From a virus: a DNA stretch of 28,179 nucleotides. The stretch covers positions 1 to 28,179 of IMG/VR virus record IMGVR_UViG_3300023179_000409, one strand, 5' to 3'. Positions 13,501-20,693 of the stretch are shown here, piece after piece. Position 1 is the stretch's first letter. Every line of letters begins with the position of its first letter. The notes under the pieces were generated by a model. That model was not told the DNA's origin, searched no databases, and was given only the letters and a program-made list of their open reading frames with translations. Both the position numbers and the translations under genes were made by a program.

Positions 13501-15883
13501 CCACTGCACCATTGCCTAGTTTGTAACTAAACACTTTTGTCCCAGTAAAACTACTGTCTGTATATAGGTCTGCTAAACTGCTTCCGTTATTATTAACCAC
13601 ATCAAACAACGGTGGTAAATTAATACTTGTTTTGGTTTGTCCTTGCTGCCAATCATCTTTATTAAAATAAAAACTTTTACCAACATTTTCACCATTTTGT
13701 ACCACCACTACATCATAATTAGTAATCGAGTCTATTTCTGCAAGAACTACTCTAGGTTGGTTATATTTTACACCAATTAAATTGGTATATGTTACATTTA
13801 CTGGCATTTCCAAATATGCTTCGGATATTCCTCTTATTTCTGCTATTCGACCTATATATGAATTATTTGACTCATATAAATCAGTACCAATCTCTAATTG
13901 TGTTATAAAATTTGTATTAACACCACTTACTCTATTTTTAGAAATAGTAACAGTACCAGATAATTGACCATCAAATACTACTGAAGATATTTGATCTAAC
14001 CGATTAATTTTGTATATCTTATTTTTTACTAACGAAGAACTATCATTACCAAAAACAACAGTTTGCCCAACTTGTAATGAAAAACCCACTGTTTTAAGGT
14101 CAGCGAATTTGATATTTGGTAATACAGCAAATGCGTTATTAAACTTTTCTAACTGACCACGGTTTATATACTTGAAATTTTTGTCAAAGAAATAATTTAT
14201 AAATCCTTTCAAAACTCTACCAGAATTAAATAACTGCAAATCGGCATCAAATTCAATAATAGGCCTTTGTGCATTTTGCAGACCGCCGAGATCTAATTGA
14301 TAATTATTTCTTTTATAAGATTCAATAATTACATCTTTGTGAAACCAACGATTTATTCTAGCCCATGCGTTACTGTCTAAGCTAGATCTATTCATTACAA
14401 TATAGTCAGGAACTTGTGACCCTTGAAAAACTTCGTCATATTTGCCAACATCAAATTGTTTTATCTCATAAGCAGATTCAACAAGATTTTCAGTTACTTC
14501 CGGTACAATTAATAATTCTAAATCTACAAATCTAATCGCTTTTCCTACACCTTCAACAATGAAAGTTTTGTTATGGTACTGGCTTGGGATAACAGTATCA
14601 TCAAACTTAATCTTCATACCATTTGATAACGTTAGTCCATCGGGGGTCGTGTACGTGCTACGGCCAATAATATCGTTTACATTAATTGTAGTGTAGGCTT
14701 TGTCAATTATTTCAATTTCGCCAAAATAATCTTTCTTACTGTGTTGATAAAAAAGAAAATTAGTTTCGGCTGTGACACCTTTAAATTCTGCAAAAGAACT
14801 GCTAGGAATATAATATTCTTTACCTTGTTTGAATCCTTTGTTTATTAAAACTCGAACATTTTGCGGAACACTACGAACATAATTTAATTGTACCCTTGCT
14901 GGTTGCCCAGAGTATTTTACTATATCTATACGCCATATACCGCTACGACGTTCTATGGGAACAATTTGTCCATTTCTATCAGTCCAATCACTGTTCGATG
15001 TACTTGTGCTTAGGAAGATGACTTCGGTATTATCGGGGTAAAACTGTTCGCCATCTAATTGATTGCTCATACCTTCACCAAAATTCCAAATTACATTGTC
15101 AAGTAAAGAAAAGTTAGTTGTTAAAGCATATTCAACATGATCAATTTGTGGATATCTAAGTAAGGCATCTTGCGTTGATTCAAGAGGTGGTGTAAACGTT
15201 ATTGTTGATGATCCATTATTACTAACCCCAGCAACTTCTCGACTAGAGACACTAGGACTATATTTTTTTGTTCCATCTTTGCCAGGTTCAGTTTGAATGA
15301 ATAAATTACCCTGTAACGAGCTTACATTAAACGTATAGGTAACTCCTCTTTGCAGAACAATCTTTGGATTGTTTTGAGTACCAGCAACATCTATGTTAAA
15401 GGCATAACTTTGATCAATGAAATTATAAGTAGTACCAGGATATACTTTTTTAGTGCCTATGACTATCTCTTCTGGACCAGCCGGTAACCAGTAATAATTT
15501 CTGTAATTAATTAACTTATCAAAATCAACAGGAGGTGTATACGCATAAGATATATTATTAAATAATCTATCATGATTAGACGTAATGCCACCAAAATATG
15601 AAATTTGGTTTATTAAATCGTTATAATTTGCAAAACTTTCAACCTTAGAAAACTTATTTTTTAATACCAATCCAACTTCGAGTTGATAATTTTGTCTTAA
15701 TTTGCTTATTTCGCTGACATAACTATCATCTTTATATCCAAAATTTCTTCCAATATATCCATTCACTCTCTTAAAGTTAGGTTCGCTGACAAGTTGGTCT
15801 AAGGTGCTGCCTAGAAATTTCTTGTTAGCATCAGTTTGGAATATTCCAGGTAATAGTTTAATAGTTTTTCTACTGAGAGCCAT
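1514..15883 (-). CDS. Giant multidomain baseplate/tail structural protein with embedded SGNH hydrolase and C-terminal adhesin modules
   Basis: This 4789-residue protein fills half the window. I start it at ATG 15883 (MALSRKTIKLLP); a TTG two codons upstream is less likely. The N-terminus (LPGIFQTDANKKFLGSTLDQ) resembles large virion proteins of T4-like cyanophages and pelagiphages in the gp7/gp8 position after gp6, recognised from memory. Regions in order: cupredoxin-like beta domain (~165-250); Ig-like module (~640-705); conserved Trp/His-rich stretch HTHPWEMLGYSIKPNWW (~1336-1352); CBM5/12-like WQSSYDYKKGEIVQY (~1840-1885); SGNH hydrolase (~2060-2440); carbohydrate-binding-like beta-sandwich (~3530-3760); ILEI-like domain (~3800-3915); second CBM5/12-like WQPNTVVLKGAYLSYQGQAY (~3990-4030); Thr-rich linker (~4145); Ig-like module; LamG-like domain (~4255-4450); Ser/Thr/poly-Pro linker (~4453-4483); glycine-rich tip to the end. 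It probably forms peripheral baseplate and receptor-contact structures. Assignment to gp7, gp8 or gp10 is uncertain. The frame is intact throughout. Confidence 0.8.
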   Translation of the reverse strand: MALSRKTIKLLPGIFQTDANKKFLGSTLDQLVSEPNFKRVNGYIGRNFGYKDDSYVSEISKLRQNYQLEVGLVLKNKFSKVESFANYNDLINQISYFGGITSNHDRLFNNISYAYTPPVDFDKLINYRNYYWLPAGPEEIVIGTKKVYPGTTYNFIDQSYAFNIDVAGTQNNPKIVLQRGVTYTFNVSSLQGNLFIQTEPGKDGTKKYSPSVSSREVAGVSNNGSSTITFTPPLESTQDALLRYPQIDHVEYALTTNFSLLDNVIWNFGEGMSNQLDGEQFYPDNTEVIFLSTSTSNSDWTDRNGQIVPIERRSGIWRIDIVKYSGQPARVQLNYVRSVPQNVRVLINKGFKQGKEYYIPSSSFAEFKGVTAETNFLFYQHSKKDYFGEIEIIDKAYTTINVNDIIGRSTYTTPDGLTLSNGMKIKFDDTVIPSQYHNKTFIVEGVGKAIRFVDLELLIVPEVTENLVESAYEIKQFDVGKYDEVFQGSQVPDYIVMNRSSLDSNAWARINRWFHKDVIIESYKRNNYQLDLGGLQNAQRPIIEFDADLQLFNSGRVLKGFINYFFDKNFKYINRGQLEKFNNAFAVLPNIKFADLKTVGFSLQVGQTVVFGNDSSSLVKNKIYKINRLDQISSVVFDGQLSGTVTISKNRVSGVNTNFITQLEIGTDLYESNNSYIGRIAEIRGISEAYLEMPVNVTYTNLIGVKYNQPRVVLAEIDSITNYDVVVVQNGENVGKSFYFNKDDWQQGQTKTSINLPPLFDVVNNNGSSLADLYTDSSFTGTKVFSYKLGNGAVDDVLPFSLTYSNNLNLSGDIEFENNFDNDTFAYRLNQALTNRVEKSINIGYLRKITGRYSFLLTNNFTAVDNESKQYQHIRSKYDAITNYFEIGKIPTAPLGITSNLKIFLNGEFLQLTNSVNPEYRVELVGERTAVVIDYRLLVKDDIIDIFLYAPQPSSFGYYEIPGNLENNPFNELISSITFGQLRNNLKKIGENSRFLIGNIFQSNNLRDISYKGIPGTILQHSASLAPAIAFLTNKQTNYVHAIDYAAKEYTRFKNRFLDAINNYLDRNINEVPAILDEILEKFSEVKNENFPFYYSDMVPFGRRGVTITNRRVTSNIQLIYNLNLTFKDEPSNIAILVYINNKILKRNIDFTITNNLLNLSNTVNLKEGDVLTIKEYTNTDGNYIPETPSKLGMYPSYVPEKFLDETYSKPFYVIQGHDGSLLPAFNDIRDYLILELETRIFNNIKVRFTESLFNRRRVIPGKYRTTSYSRAEFTSVLSLEFLKWVGENSLDYTTNSFFSANDEWSWNYREARDLDNQRVPGYWRGIYKYFFDTDRPHTHPWEMLGYSIKPNWWDNYYSWQESAKRSNLISAIVNGRTQIPSASTYLTATNSSYARPGFEKVIPVDKTGTLLSPQQILISGFDSERLSGNFTVGDYGPVESAWARSSEYVFAEQKAFALLKPAQYFGLLLDTFNYRFDAQTRQYSVKDTNLRLSFKNIIVNGETIGNKVQRASSYINWIHGYLVGLGIDASTTLRNVIDNSNLNLAYKFAGFTNKNYINVLANQISLTSKSQSLIIPEESYNIYLHKSLPVETISYSAVVIERTSRGFSVNGYDQKFPYFTIIPSQVNGTSYSINVLDETIVLFDKFLPQKLKIPYGFEFVSLQQVADFLISYQRYLSAQGIIFDTYDTELQSVRNFSLSVQEFITWAKQGWDSGNILVLSPIIDTIHVYSENYVVDQIDNYVYGSQILGTNYNIIRNNDFSILRDSKRTTITTVSGQTIALLRLNLIQYEHVLLLDNISIFNDILYKPEVGDRQTRLKIVGSVTNSWDGELTPPGFVYSDGKVDEWQSSYDYKKGEIVQYKSLYYSALKDIEGSDSFNFNYWIRLDSSFREGLLPNLSQNAVKFSDIYDVDLLPYDENLTIYSNSLIGYRTRDYLNNLGLDPVSQIKFYQGFIKEKGTANAIRAFERGIFSNVENTIELYEEWGARLGVYGAIDNNPEYSFPIKNSLYTDNPIAYQMLDSNQEVENKLIVPVKFRDFLLYPSEYSPNIFRNRNVIEPQLWKVELFGDSVICGKKVEADRYSVRIAKRHGYSIDLTQKSSYSIHITGVHNQRYQDYVRAGEPFLLNFTSMTPNEKLFVTLETPTADEIQLSTTTYDDALQPSIVSLLSPSDLSIEFTTKNAFQKVHISIEPALYPDRPRARTQDGTYYYVDETKMGDDVFLNITSIFDTEDVYWSIEEVAINEIQDTATEGIGDINSDLVCLKDKVTGRVDEPPDFLLFKSLENVFDVAVTTRSVENSKSQDLLTGNDGVNGVWPDNIESHIVVINHGLNDARYGVPISIYKSNLIALRERLPKDKIVIWQTPVKIDVESQYTQFAPIGTNDLSLYAKAMREVSNEYGDYLADVYNLTELKNYLSLDGIHPNQEGYRLINDQILSPLVKSIIEDQIRGKYKLYEDDIQSAGFVNIDEINSQVFDIRNYATFDSTLLLNLYNGYKIWVAKDFNNNWQVYRAYISPVKIIAARSDLDNKLILVCDSAHECQIGDMIAVRGVDTMVDGFYPIFTVTETEICVIKSGIENNFAVDNRQAELIDFEKLRYSNLTELYSHVPKYGFLESDLIYVNEVTYPYSWAVYKAIFSDVESKISVDSSTDITNIYNIVGINCEIANSIVQSVDYSDAINFCVFSADESEELYYTIEDATDEDIARDVSIGGELIRTQTVTSVKEIYVYKFEVVRQFNKIVDIESINNIYLYNNKNKQILTRVDLYDPNKGRILSTAREEIDIIASRDPAAYRRNDTSSNYYFSEEIFWGQDQVGTYWWNTSNCRFVDYEQGELRSRVENWGKLFPGSTVEVYEWIDSDYLPSVYVTNGLEGTPLYANDEYYSDSVYVDKETGSFKTKYYFWVRGKTNKSAANKKKTTISIESIILDPISQGIPFMAALRDDAIALYNAGPFLFQDETTLYLSSKKLVTDQIIHSDFTLLQDGNPNFAFPIALENKLIDSVIGLDVNGSLVPDPFLSAQKKIGLGVAPNQTLIIDKQNARKNLIKYINDILIQYPVVSKLRNKSTIFSDNFFASDPEPSSTSYNVIVETKSQIYNPAQTLETLKILVKNDETLNGWGLYQRKGTVGVFPTAENTVLSLIKKQSFNVQNIWYYIDWYAPGYTSQTRPDNIVNEFKDVYKLDLTDGLIVKVNNNSNTTIRYGNIVNDYEESLGDWELYQFDSMANGKFQPRLIGLANKSIQISDSVAQLEGFDSFDFDVNVYDNRKDIELRYVFQGLKEEVFIDDLKIEYTKLLFNLINYILGEQKYIDWFFKTSFISIKHITKNFTELASTISNYQTNIENYVNEIKPYRTKIREFISAYEKIDSYVGNITDFDIQPYYDRDLEVYRSPDGSRPEIDAVILQRPEYINWLSNYKYSIDQLVVSRPGYGYQNFQNGNVIIPNIEILRTDYSSGEEANASVIIDTTNFGISKVYMDKTGENYTQTPIVKVLGVGSRRPNDSNKFNFTVVAEGYSYSRTATINKLTFGLYGDFSRQNLLKNYSHSKISTADWTLGSGGTATFPRNGLTKENERVRDLDPWNQLNIVWETRPSGDGNADGGWNGNYFSIDPSKTYRSVVWMRRTTNDAGGVFYHGLHTIGSSNDVINIATGLNESNPYWNYRSAGNYDKDVWYLHVGYIFPSTHTGTSSHPDSGIYTRTSGRVMANNGNIADGKFPPGATQAMQRCYHYYCADPYTRGQFAYPRFEEVNGTEPSIKDLLDYGPYSDVKYKAQVRGFHMHRIRRSDGYVSFSRHYDIYSQNSIGYTGYTTTDLALDLNMTTDDHVVVVHTYDEPSINRLTNNLDAALQRCGASVEIFGKPGLANSNFKYRSSYILVGLPGCGTGRGIEHYAGSSDNSQDAFCTISFRIENGYLFPLRSDPKHYVLSTPFQLPTNPFNGTSYSYGDKTYVYNGSRWQGTKIFTSSLPGSKFAGSAVLTARLGNKTVRKIHTTLKFDRVQYTTQVSEWQPNTVVLKGAYLSYQGQAYKTTENFVTGSIFSSNNLTKVMSSSFDNANDRTMGFYVQTDDNIVPKILYQLIPGISSVNPVIVGNVSQTNDTILVGDTFGSSSGLTAGNIKVGGGKFVDRLFAHSPEELLPGAIYDSLSIRVAELDPGSVTTSTTTTTIAPAPLSIGIIGNTESSIYVPFTQAQTETSDSFAVGTFGGLQTSNTNITISVLSKPNESSVSFYPTTFDLLTGEQKQVFFRVTNNMTKGKTWFDLTTNKNDFALLDNSPEWRPEQSGHFRFNFGANINDRTSSISNVTGINTNPGGYNTVNMWMRWSSIGDANGFPMEWQTGYRLWMPGGALGFNNGSGDLYGVTPSFMSQYKGAWVFVSAVFHNTIGGSTYVGYNKLYINGMERTLSQVHLPATSGTAGIGITFANQTNPGSSDSYEFDGDISEVFVYNRELSSLEVTQLYYATKDRYPPPPTTTTSTSTSSTTTVPPPPPPPPLPPGIPASNAAWGGNGFGPLAYPGVFVGHRGGYSAALSHMGNGGGGSASPLGGAGGSWISPVGGEGDHGTGASGGGYTTSGVAGTGGLSGYNSAAVHASGIGNGGGGVETDGANSSTAPINGGNGTGGLVRITITGGTYQFTSADVTAFGASRLVSGSNAIEWDHSLSTAKRASADLYEHALIGTFTVPTGVTEITVGIIAGGGGGATGPCVNAGGGGGGAGLLTKYPVGAGTQYKVKVGAGGRGGQQPTDRGSAGGPPYGVSDAPWRGGRTSFCKADDTEIIYATGGNTRPDNCAAIVNSDSASSNTMD
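1517..2436 (-). other. Polyglycine-rich adhesin tip of the giant protein
   Basis: The last ~305 residues hold many Gly runs (GNGGGGSASPLGG, IGNGGGGVETDG, IAGGGGGATG, AGGGGGGAG) and the phage-fibre phrase FTVPTGVTEITVGIIAGGGG. Such runs resemble stacked polyglycine-II helices as in gp38-type receptor-binding adhesins of T-even phages. The loops between Gly runs would be the variable receptor contacts. It follows a LamG-like domain and a Thr/Pro linker, fitting a modular exchangeable tip. Confidence 0.55.
2437..2525 (-). repeat. Low-complexity Ser/Thr and poly-Pro linker coding repeat
   Basis: On the plus strand this is a GGT/GGG-rich run followed by GTT/GAA/GTA triplets. On the coding strand it reads as four Pro, a Ser/Thr run (TTTTSTSTSSTTT), then Val and eight Pro. 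Similar Ser/Thr linkers are encoded near 3409-3450 in the same gene and near 741-790 in the next gene. They look like flexible hinges between binding modules and could serve as sites of domain exchange. Confidence 0.7.
4180..5300 (-). other. Carbohydrate-binding-like beta-sandwich and ILEI-like domain of the giant protein
   Basis: Residues ~3530-3760 carry a pattern seen in many phage fibres: a 'LLKNYSHSKISTADWTLGSG' opening, 'DGGWNGNYFSIDPSKTYR' and 'VVWMRR', suggesting a galactose-binding-like sandwich. Residues ~3800-3915 match the ILEI (FAM3-like) domain: VVVVHTYDEPSINRL, then RCGAS, then YRSSYILVGLPGCG, then a Gly-Glu-His-Tyr-Ala-Gly motif. ILEI domains occur in phage tail proteins and are thought to bind ligand or glycan. 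Both calls rest on remembered motifs, with no search. Confidence 0.55.
8550..9710 (-). other. SGNH/GDSL hydrolase domain inside the giant structural protein
   Basis: Block I is LFGDSVICG with the nucleophile at Ser2069. Block III is INHGLND with Gly2328 and Asn2330. Block V is LDGIHPN with Asp2417 and His2420, followed by the usual 'xxGYxLINDxI' helix. These are the signature residues of SGNH esterases/deacetylases. Block II is poorly conserved: TTRSVENSKSQDLLTG (about residue 2290) lacks the expected Gly. About 200 beta-rich residues (~2080-2280) lie between block I and block II, which are usually close together, so another domain seems inserted in the fold. SGNH domains on phage tails are known to deacetylate host surface polysaccharide, for example gp63.1 of phage G7C. 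Removal of acyl groups from a host glycan is the inferred role here; the substrate is unknown. Confidence 0.75.
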
Positions 15884-15893
15884 CTTCAATCCA

Positions 15894-18800
15894 TCAAGTT
15901 GTAATTGGTTGTAGTTCTAAAGTTGTTATCGAACTTACTATTTCCACATCATCAACTGTGGCAGCACTAATTAATAACTCATATGGCTCACTATTGATTT
16001 GGTACAAATTGCCAAAAGTCATATTAAGATTCTTACTAGTAATAATAATTGCAGCTATGTTAGGACTTAACGTTTTATGAAGGTAAGCTGCTAATTCGCT
16101 AAAATAGAAGACTTCGCCAAAATCCCAATTTTCGGTTGAAAAGAATTCGTTCACAGCCGCGATGACTGATGATTTTATTTCAGCGTCGGTTACCGAAATG
16201 TTTGGATTTTTGACTACCTTAAAAACAGATTGGAGTTTTACATCTGCCTTTGATCCAAATAAAGGTTTATAAACTGCACTTTGTATGACAATTGTATCGC
16301 TAATAGCTTTTAAATTTTCTAATTCAGTATACTTGTTTTGAAGTTCTAAGTCGGTCGGAGCGTCGGGTTCGCTAAGTTTACCTGATGTGTCCTCCAACCA
16401 TAATCTATAATTTGTTTCATATTCTGCGGTTAAAACATATATGTCGATAATGTTTCCAATATTAGGATCAATCCTATTTGAGTTTGGAGAATTATGTCTA
16501 TATTGATATCTAATTTCTTGTCTACCAACAAAACATTTATAGTTAGGAACAATAACAGAAGATGTACTGTTAAGTCCAACACTTAACTCTTTTAGTCCGT
16601 AAGCATCTAATTGGCAACGATAGAATTGTTTTTCTCCTCTAGCAAAAAACAATTGGCCAACGAGGTAATTTTTAATTTCAGCTAGTATATCTGCTTTTGT
16701 TAGATAATTATCGATTACCTTATTATTGTCTAATAGTTCATAACTTGTAAAATTTGAATTATTCTTTACTAATTGGAAATATACTAGATTTTTATTTGTA
16801 AATTTACCATTTCTAAACATTAGTGCTTCTGATAAATTATAAGTCAAGGATTGAATGTCGGTCAAAGTAAGGGAATTGTCTAATAATTTACCTACATAAT
16901 TATCTAATTCAATTTGTGTTGGAAATCTTCCTACATTTTTCTTGAAAATATAATTTACTCTAGTTGCATTCTTCTTAGCATTTAAAGAAGCAAAACTTGT
17001 TATATACGGGGCTCCAGATACAATTTGTTCAAAGATATTATTAACGTCAGGGACACCATCTTGATTGGTGTCTGCATAGGTTAGATTAATACTTTTGTTT
17101 TCGATAAATCCATCACTACGTTTAATTTCACTTTCAATGAACCAGGTTAAATTTTCATTTAAACCTTTGTTAGAATCTAAAACAATTATTTTGTCATTAA
17201 TTACTTCGTTATTCACAGGATCATAAATTTGCAAATCAGAGTCAAAAAAGAAATTAGTTTCTTTCGGACTATGAAATACATACTGTAAATTCTTATAAGA
17301 AACTACATATTTTTTATGAGTTGAATTAAACTCAAATTTGATCCACCAAGCATTAGGATCAGAAAGCAATGTAGCATCAACCATAACCCAATTACTAGAA
17401 GCAGTTGTATATACAAGTCCGAAATTTTCATTAACTAGAATTTTACTGACCATTGCGTCGACAATAACAGTACGTAATGAATTTTTAAACGTTGGTATAA
17501 TGGATTCAACTACAGCACCAGTGGGAATAGCTAAATTTATTTTAACAGGTCCGGTACCATTGGAAAAATTTCCAGTCCCGTTATTACTACCATCACCGTA
17601 AACCTGAGTAATTGCTGCAAATTTAGCCAATGTATCTCCGGTCTTTTGCAAAGGTCCTTTTAACATATTCAAGTTTGAATTGAAATGATAGTTGTAATCT
17701 GGCACAAATTTAACTAATGCACCTGTAGATAGGAATCTTTTATCATTTTGTATTGTTGGCCCAACAGGAATTACTTGTCCGTTATAAGTAAAATACCCTG
17801 TGGATACACCTGTTTCTGTTGAACTTAAATGCCATTTATAATTAGTTGAACAAGTTCCTGTACCAAATTCCTCAACTATTATTTCACCAAGCAAATGATT
17901 AGTTCCCCAACCGGGCGGTCTGTCGTAAAAAAACCCACCACCATCACCGGCAACGAAATTTTTTGTTTTGGCTAAATGTCTGTTCGCTAAAGGACCAGAT
18001 ACAACTGCATCAGCAGCGGCAAAAAATATGTCGTAAAAGTTTTCAGAATCTACGTTAATTTTTGTTACTAAAGTTGAGTTTACCCAAAAAGATAAACCGC
18101 CTACATCTGGCGTACGGTATAAACCATATCTATATTCATCATTACTTAATTTATATTCATTGTTACCTAGATAAAATTTAAGAATTTTTAAAGTTTGCTT
18201 TTTATATTCCTGTGTTGTATATGAACCTTTATTTGCAGCAACAAAATCATCTATGTTATACGCCTTAGTGGTATAGTTACGAGATACATAATAATAAACG
18301 CCGGGAACAACATTAGTAGTATCCCATGTTATCGTACCGGTACTACCTCCATTATTTTCAACAGTACCTACAGTAACATTTCCTAACACACCACCTGTTT
18401 GAAAAGATTTTATATGAACAGGTTGATTTGATAAATTTACTAGAGATAATTGTTCACCAACTTTTATTCTTATAGTTGTATTTGGTAACGAGCCTTTTTC
18501 AGTAACTTGATCTACCGTACCTATCCCTGTGTTGATCGCAGTAGATAGAGGAGTAACTGCATTTACTGTCACTGTATATGTTCTTTTACTACCGTCCTCA
18601 ATTATATAACCGGAAGCCATAAATTCAACTTCAAAGGTATAAATGCCAGTTTTGGAAAATTGAATTACACCTATCTGTTTGATTCCATTAGAATCAATTA
18701 TATCTAAATCAGAAATAAAAGGATTTGGAGACCAAGGAGCAGTTTCAATACCAGTGTAAGTTTTTTTTACTCTAAACAATGCCCCGGGAGGTGCATTATA

Positions 18801-20693
18801 GATAGTAATATATGAAGTTGATCCTAATTCGACAGTCATCGAAGTGCTAACACCAACTGAGCCATTAGTTGGGCCTATGGTAGGATTATAACTTGTTAAA
18901 ATAGAGTTAATATAAAAGTTATCAGTTTTATTTGCCCGTAGTGCATAATTTAAAGTTCTTTTACCATTTTCGTCTGATCTAAAAACCGTCCCTATAGTGT
19001 TATCGGTTGCACCATACCTCATAAAGTTTGTTGTTCCAACCGATATTATTTCATACACTTCACCCTTTATTATATTTTCTTCATATACTAAACTATCTTC
19101 TAAAATATGCGGTAATACAGTATCATGAAAAAAGTGCATGACATTTTTATTGTCAATGACTTCGGGAATAAGAACATTTCTAATAAATTTTAAAGATTCT
19201 AATCTATTAAGAGCGGTAAATTCTAAGGTATCAATTTTAGATTCAGAATAGAGTACTCCATCATTACCAAAAATATTTGTGCTTGAGTATTTGCCTGTTA
19301 CATCTAATGTATCTAAGTATCTGCTTAATCCTGAACTAATTCTATTAATTGCTTTGACTTTTTTAATATCAGAAAACGTTGTATAGGGAAGGATATTATA
19401 ATCCTCCCCGGTAATCATACGATTTTGAGTATAATATTGCTGTGGAGCACGCTGTTTAATTTCGTCGGCCGACTCTCTTGCTTTGGCATTTGCCACTGTG
19501 TATCGTAGACTAGCACGAAAAGTTACAGTTTCGACTCTATTATTTCTACTAATATAGTCAAAACTAATTTGAACACCTCGTATCTCGTCTGGCGTAATTT
19601 TATAAGTATTACCGTTACTTACTCTATAATATAATCTAAATTTACCTTGAGGAATATTTGCAAATGAACCATCACCAAAAACTAAACTTATTTGATCGTT
19701 ACTTCTGCTGTTGACCTGATATATATTTTTACTTTTGCTAGTGTTGTAAATTACATTGGTACTAACCACTTGTTCCCAGAGAGTATCAACAAAACCCGAA
19801 GAATCTAAACTGTATAACCATATGTCTTGGTTATTAATATTGTCTATATCAATATTGACTATTTTGTTCGGCAAACCTGTATCAATGGTAAAATCTAAAT
19901 TGCTTAACTCACCTTGTTTGAAATATAAAAAGAATCCAGTATTGTTACTGTCATTACCATTACTGTCATTTCTATATAAAAGATTATAGATTTGGTTGAT
20001 GTCCGGTGGTTTCTCGTAGATATAACTTTTACCAGTGCTTGTTGCACTTACAACTTCAAAACTTGTTGTTAAACCGTTTACACTAGATTCAAAACGATAA
20101 ATTGGTAATATGTTGTTAATAAGATTAATACCATACTCTTCGGTTCTTATATTATTAATGGTATTTCTATTAGATGGCCTCCCAAATGTTTGATATGTAA
20201 CTAGACTGGCATTGATAACACTCACAAACTGCTCAAACCAATTGGAATTTCCAAGGTCGTTCCATATAACAATTCTATTACTTAAATCTAGACCATCACT
20301 ATCGAAAATAGTTTCTGTGGTGCTTACACTATCAATTTTAAGGTAACCTGATGCACATATATTTCTTTTTGGGTTGTAACTTATCAGTCGTGCTAATTTT
20401 AAGATACTATCTCTACGCTCGGCTGTATCAATAAAGTTTTCTCTTGCATTCAAATCAGTTCTAAATGCTAAACTCTGCCCTAAATAAGCAATTAGATCAA
20501 TTAATGCAATAAACTCAGAACTTTCAGTGAAATCGTTGAACTCTTCAGCATAATTGATTTTGATATAGTCAATCATAGTTTTTCTTAGACTTTCAAAGTC
20601 ATAAGAAGTAAAATCTGCGTCCCTAAAAGTTTGATAAACTTTAGTCCAGTTTTCAGCTAACAATGATCCAGTTTGGCGACTTGTAATTGGCAT
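15894..20693 (-). CDS. 6: Baseplate wedge protein gp6-like, strongly enlarged
   Basis: The product of 1599 residues begins MPITSRQTGSLLAENWTKVY. Its N-terminal ~130 residues (FTESSEFIALIDLIAYLGQS, then RTDLNARENFIDTAERRDS) are the hallmark of T4-type gp6, the dimerising wedge protein that forms the inner baseplate ring. The C-terminal part (NWDFGEVFYFSELAAYLHKT) also fits gp6. T4 gp6 has 660 residues, so about 900 are extra. The inserted middle has an Ig-like region (~608-709), a cupredoxin-like region (~737-800), and two DUF4214-like motifs: LYRTPDVGGLSFWVNS near 853-870 and IFKKNVGRFPTQIELDNYVG near 1244-1265. It lies 28 bp after gp25 and ends 10 bp before the giant gene. A late-promoter-like octamer lies 20 bp upstream of the start. 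There is no Shine-Dalgarno sequence. The gp6 call is firm; the insertion calls are motif-level. Confidence 0.9.
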   Translation of the reverse strand: MPITSRQTGSLLAENWTKVYQTFRDADFTSYDFESLRKTMIDYIKINYAEEFNDFTESSEFIALIDLIAYLGQSLAFRTDLNARENFIDTAERRDSILKLARLISYNPKRNICASGYLKIDSVSTTETIFDSDGLDLSNRIVIWNDLGNSNWFEQFVSVINASLVTYQTFGRPSNRNTINNIRTEEYGINLINNILPIYRFESSVNGLTTSFEVVSATSTGKSYIYEKPPDINQIYNLLYRNDSNGNDSNNTGFFLYFKQGELSNLDFTIDTGLPNKIVNIDIDNINNQDIWLYSLDSSGFVDTLWEQVVSTNVIYNTSKSKNIYQVNSRSNDQISLVFGDGSFANIPQGKFRLYYRVSNGNTYKITPDEIRGVQISFDYISRNNRVETVTFRASLRYTVANAKARESADEIKQRAPQQYYTQNRMITGEDYNILPYTTFSDIKKVKAINRISSGLSRYLDTLDVTGKYSSTNIFGNDGVLYSESKIDTLEFTALNRLESLKFIRNVLIPEVIDNKNVMHFFHDTVLPHILEDSLVYEENIIKGEVYEIISVGTTNFMRYGATDNTIGTVFRSDENGKRTLNYALRANKTDNFYINSILTSYNPTIGPTNGSVGVSTSMTVELGSTSYITIYNAPPGALFRVKKTYTGIETAPWSPNPFISDLDIIDSNGIKQIGVIQFSKTGIYTFEVEFMASGYIIEDGSKRTYTVTVNAVTPLSTAINTGIGTVDQVTEKGSLPNTTIRIKVGEQLSLVNLSNQPVHIKSFQTGGVLGNVTVGTVENNGGSTGTITWDTTNVVPGVYYYVSRNYTTKAYNIDDFVAANKGSYTTQEYKKQTLKILKFYLGNNEYKLSNDEYRYGLYRTPDVGGLSFWVNSTLVTKINVDSENFYDIFFAAADAVVSGPLANRHLAKTKNFVAGDGGGFFYDRPPGWGTNHLLGEIIVEEFGTGTCSTNYKWHLSSTETGVSTGYFTYNGQVIPVGPTIQNDKRFLSTGALVKFVPDYNYHFNSNLNMLKGPLQKTGDTLAKFAAITQVYGDGSNNGTGNFSNGTGPVKINLAIPTGAVVESIIPTFKNSLRTVIVDAMVSKILVNENFGLVYTTASSNWVMVDATLLSDPNAWWIKFEFNSTHKKYVVSYKNLQYVFHSPKETNFFFDSDLQIYDPVNNEVINDKIIVLDSNKGLNENLTWFIESEIKRSDGFIENKSINLTYADTNQDGVPDVNNIFEQIVSGAPYITSFASLNAKKNATRVNYIFKKNVGRFPTQIELDNYVGKLLDNSLTLTDIQSLTYNLSEALMFRNGKFTNKNLVYFQLVKNNSNFTSYELLDNNKVIDNYLTKADILAEIKNYLVGQLFFARGEKQFYRCQLDAYGLKELSVGLNSTSSVIVPNYKCFVGRQEIRYQYRHNSPNSNRIDPNIGNIIDIYVLTAEYETNYRLWLEDTSGKLSEPDAPTDLELQNKYTELENLKAISDTIVIQSAVYKPLFGSKADVKLQSVFKVVKNPNISVTDAEIKSSVIAAVNEFFSTENWDFGEVFYFSELAAYLHKTLSPNIAAIIITSKNLNMTFGNLYQINSEPYELLISAATVDDVEIVSSITTLELQPITT

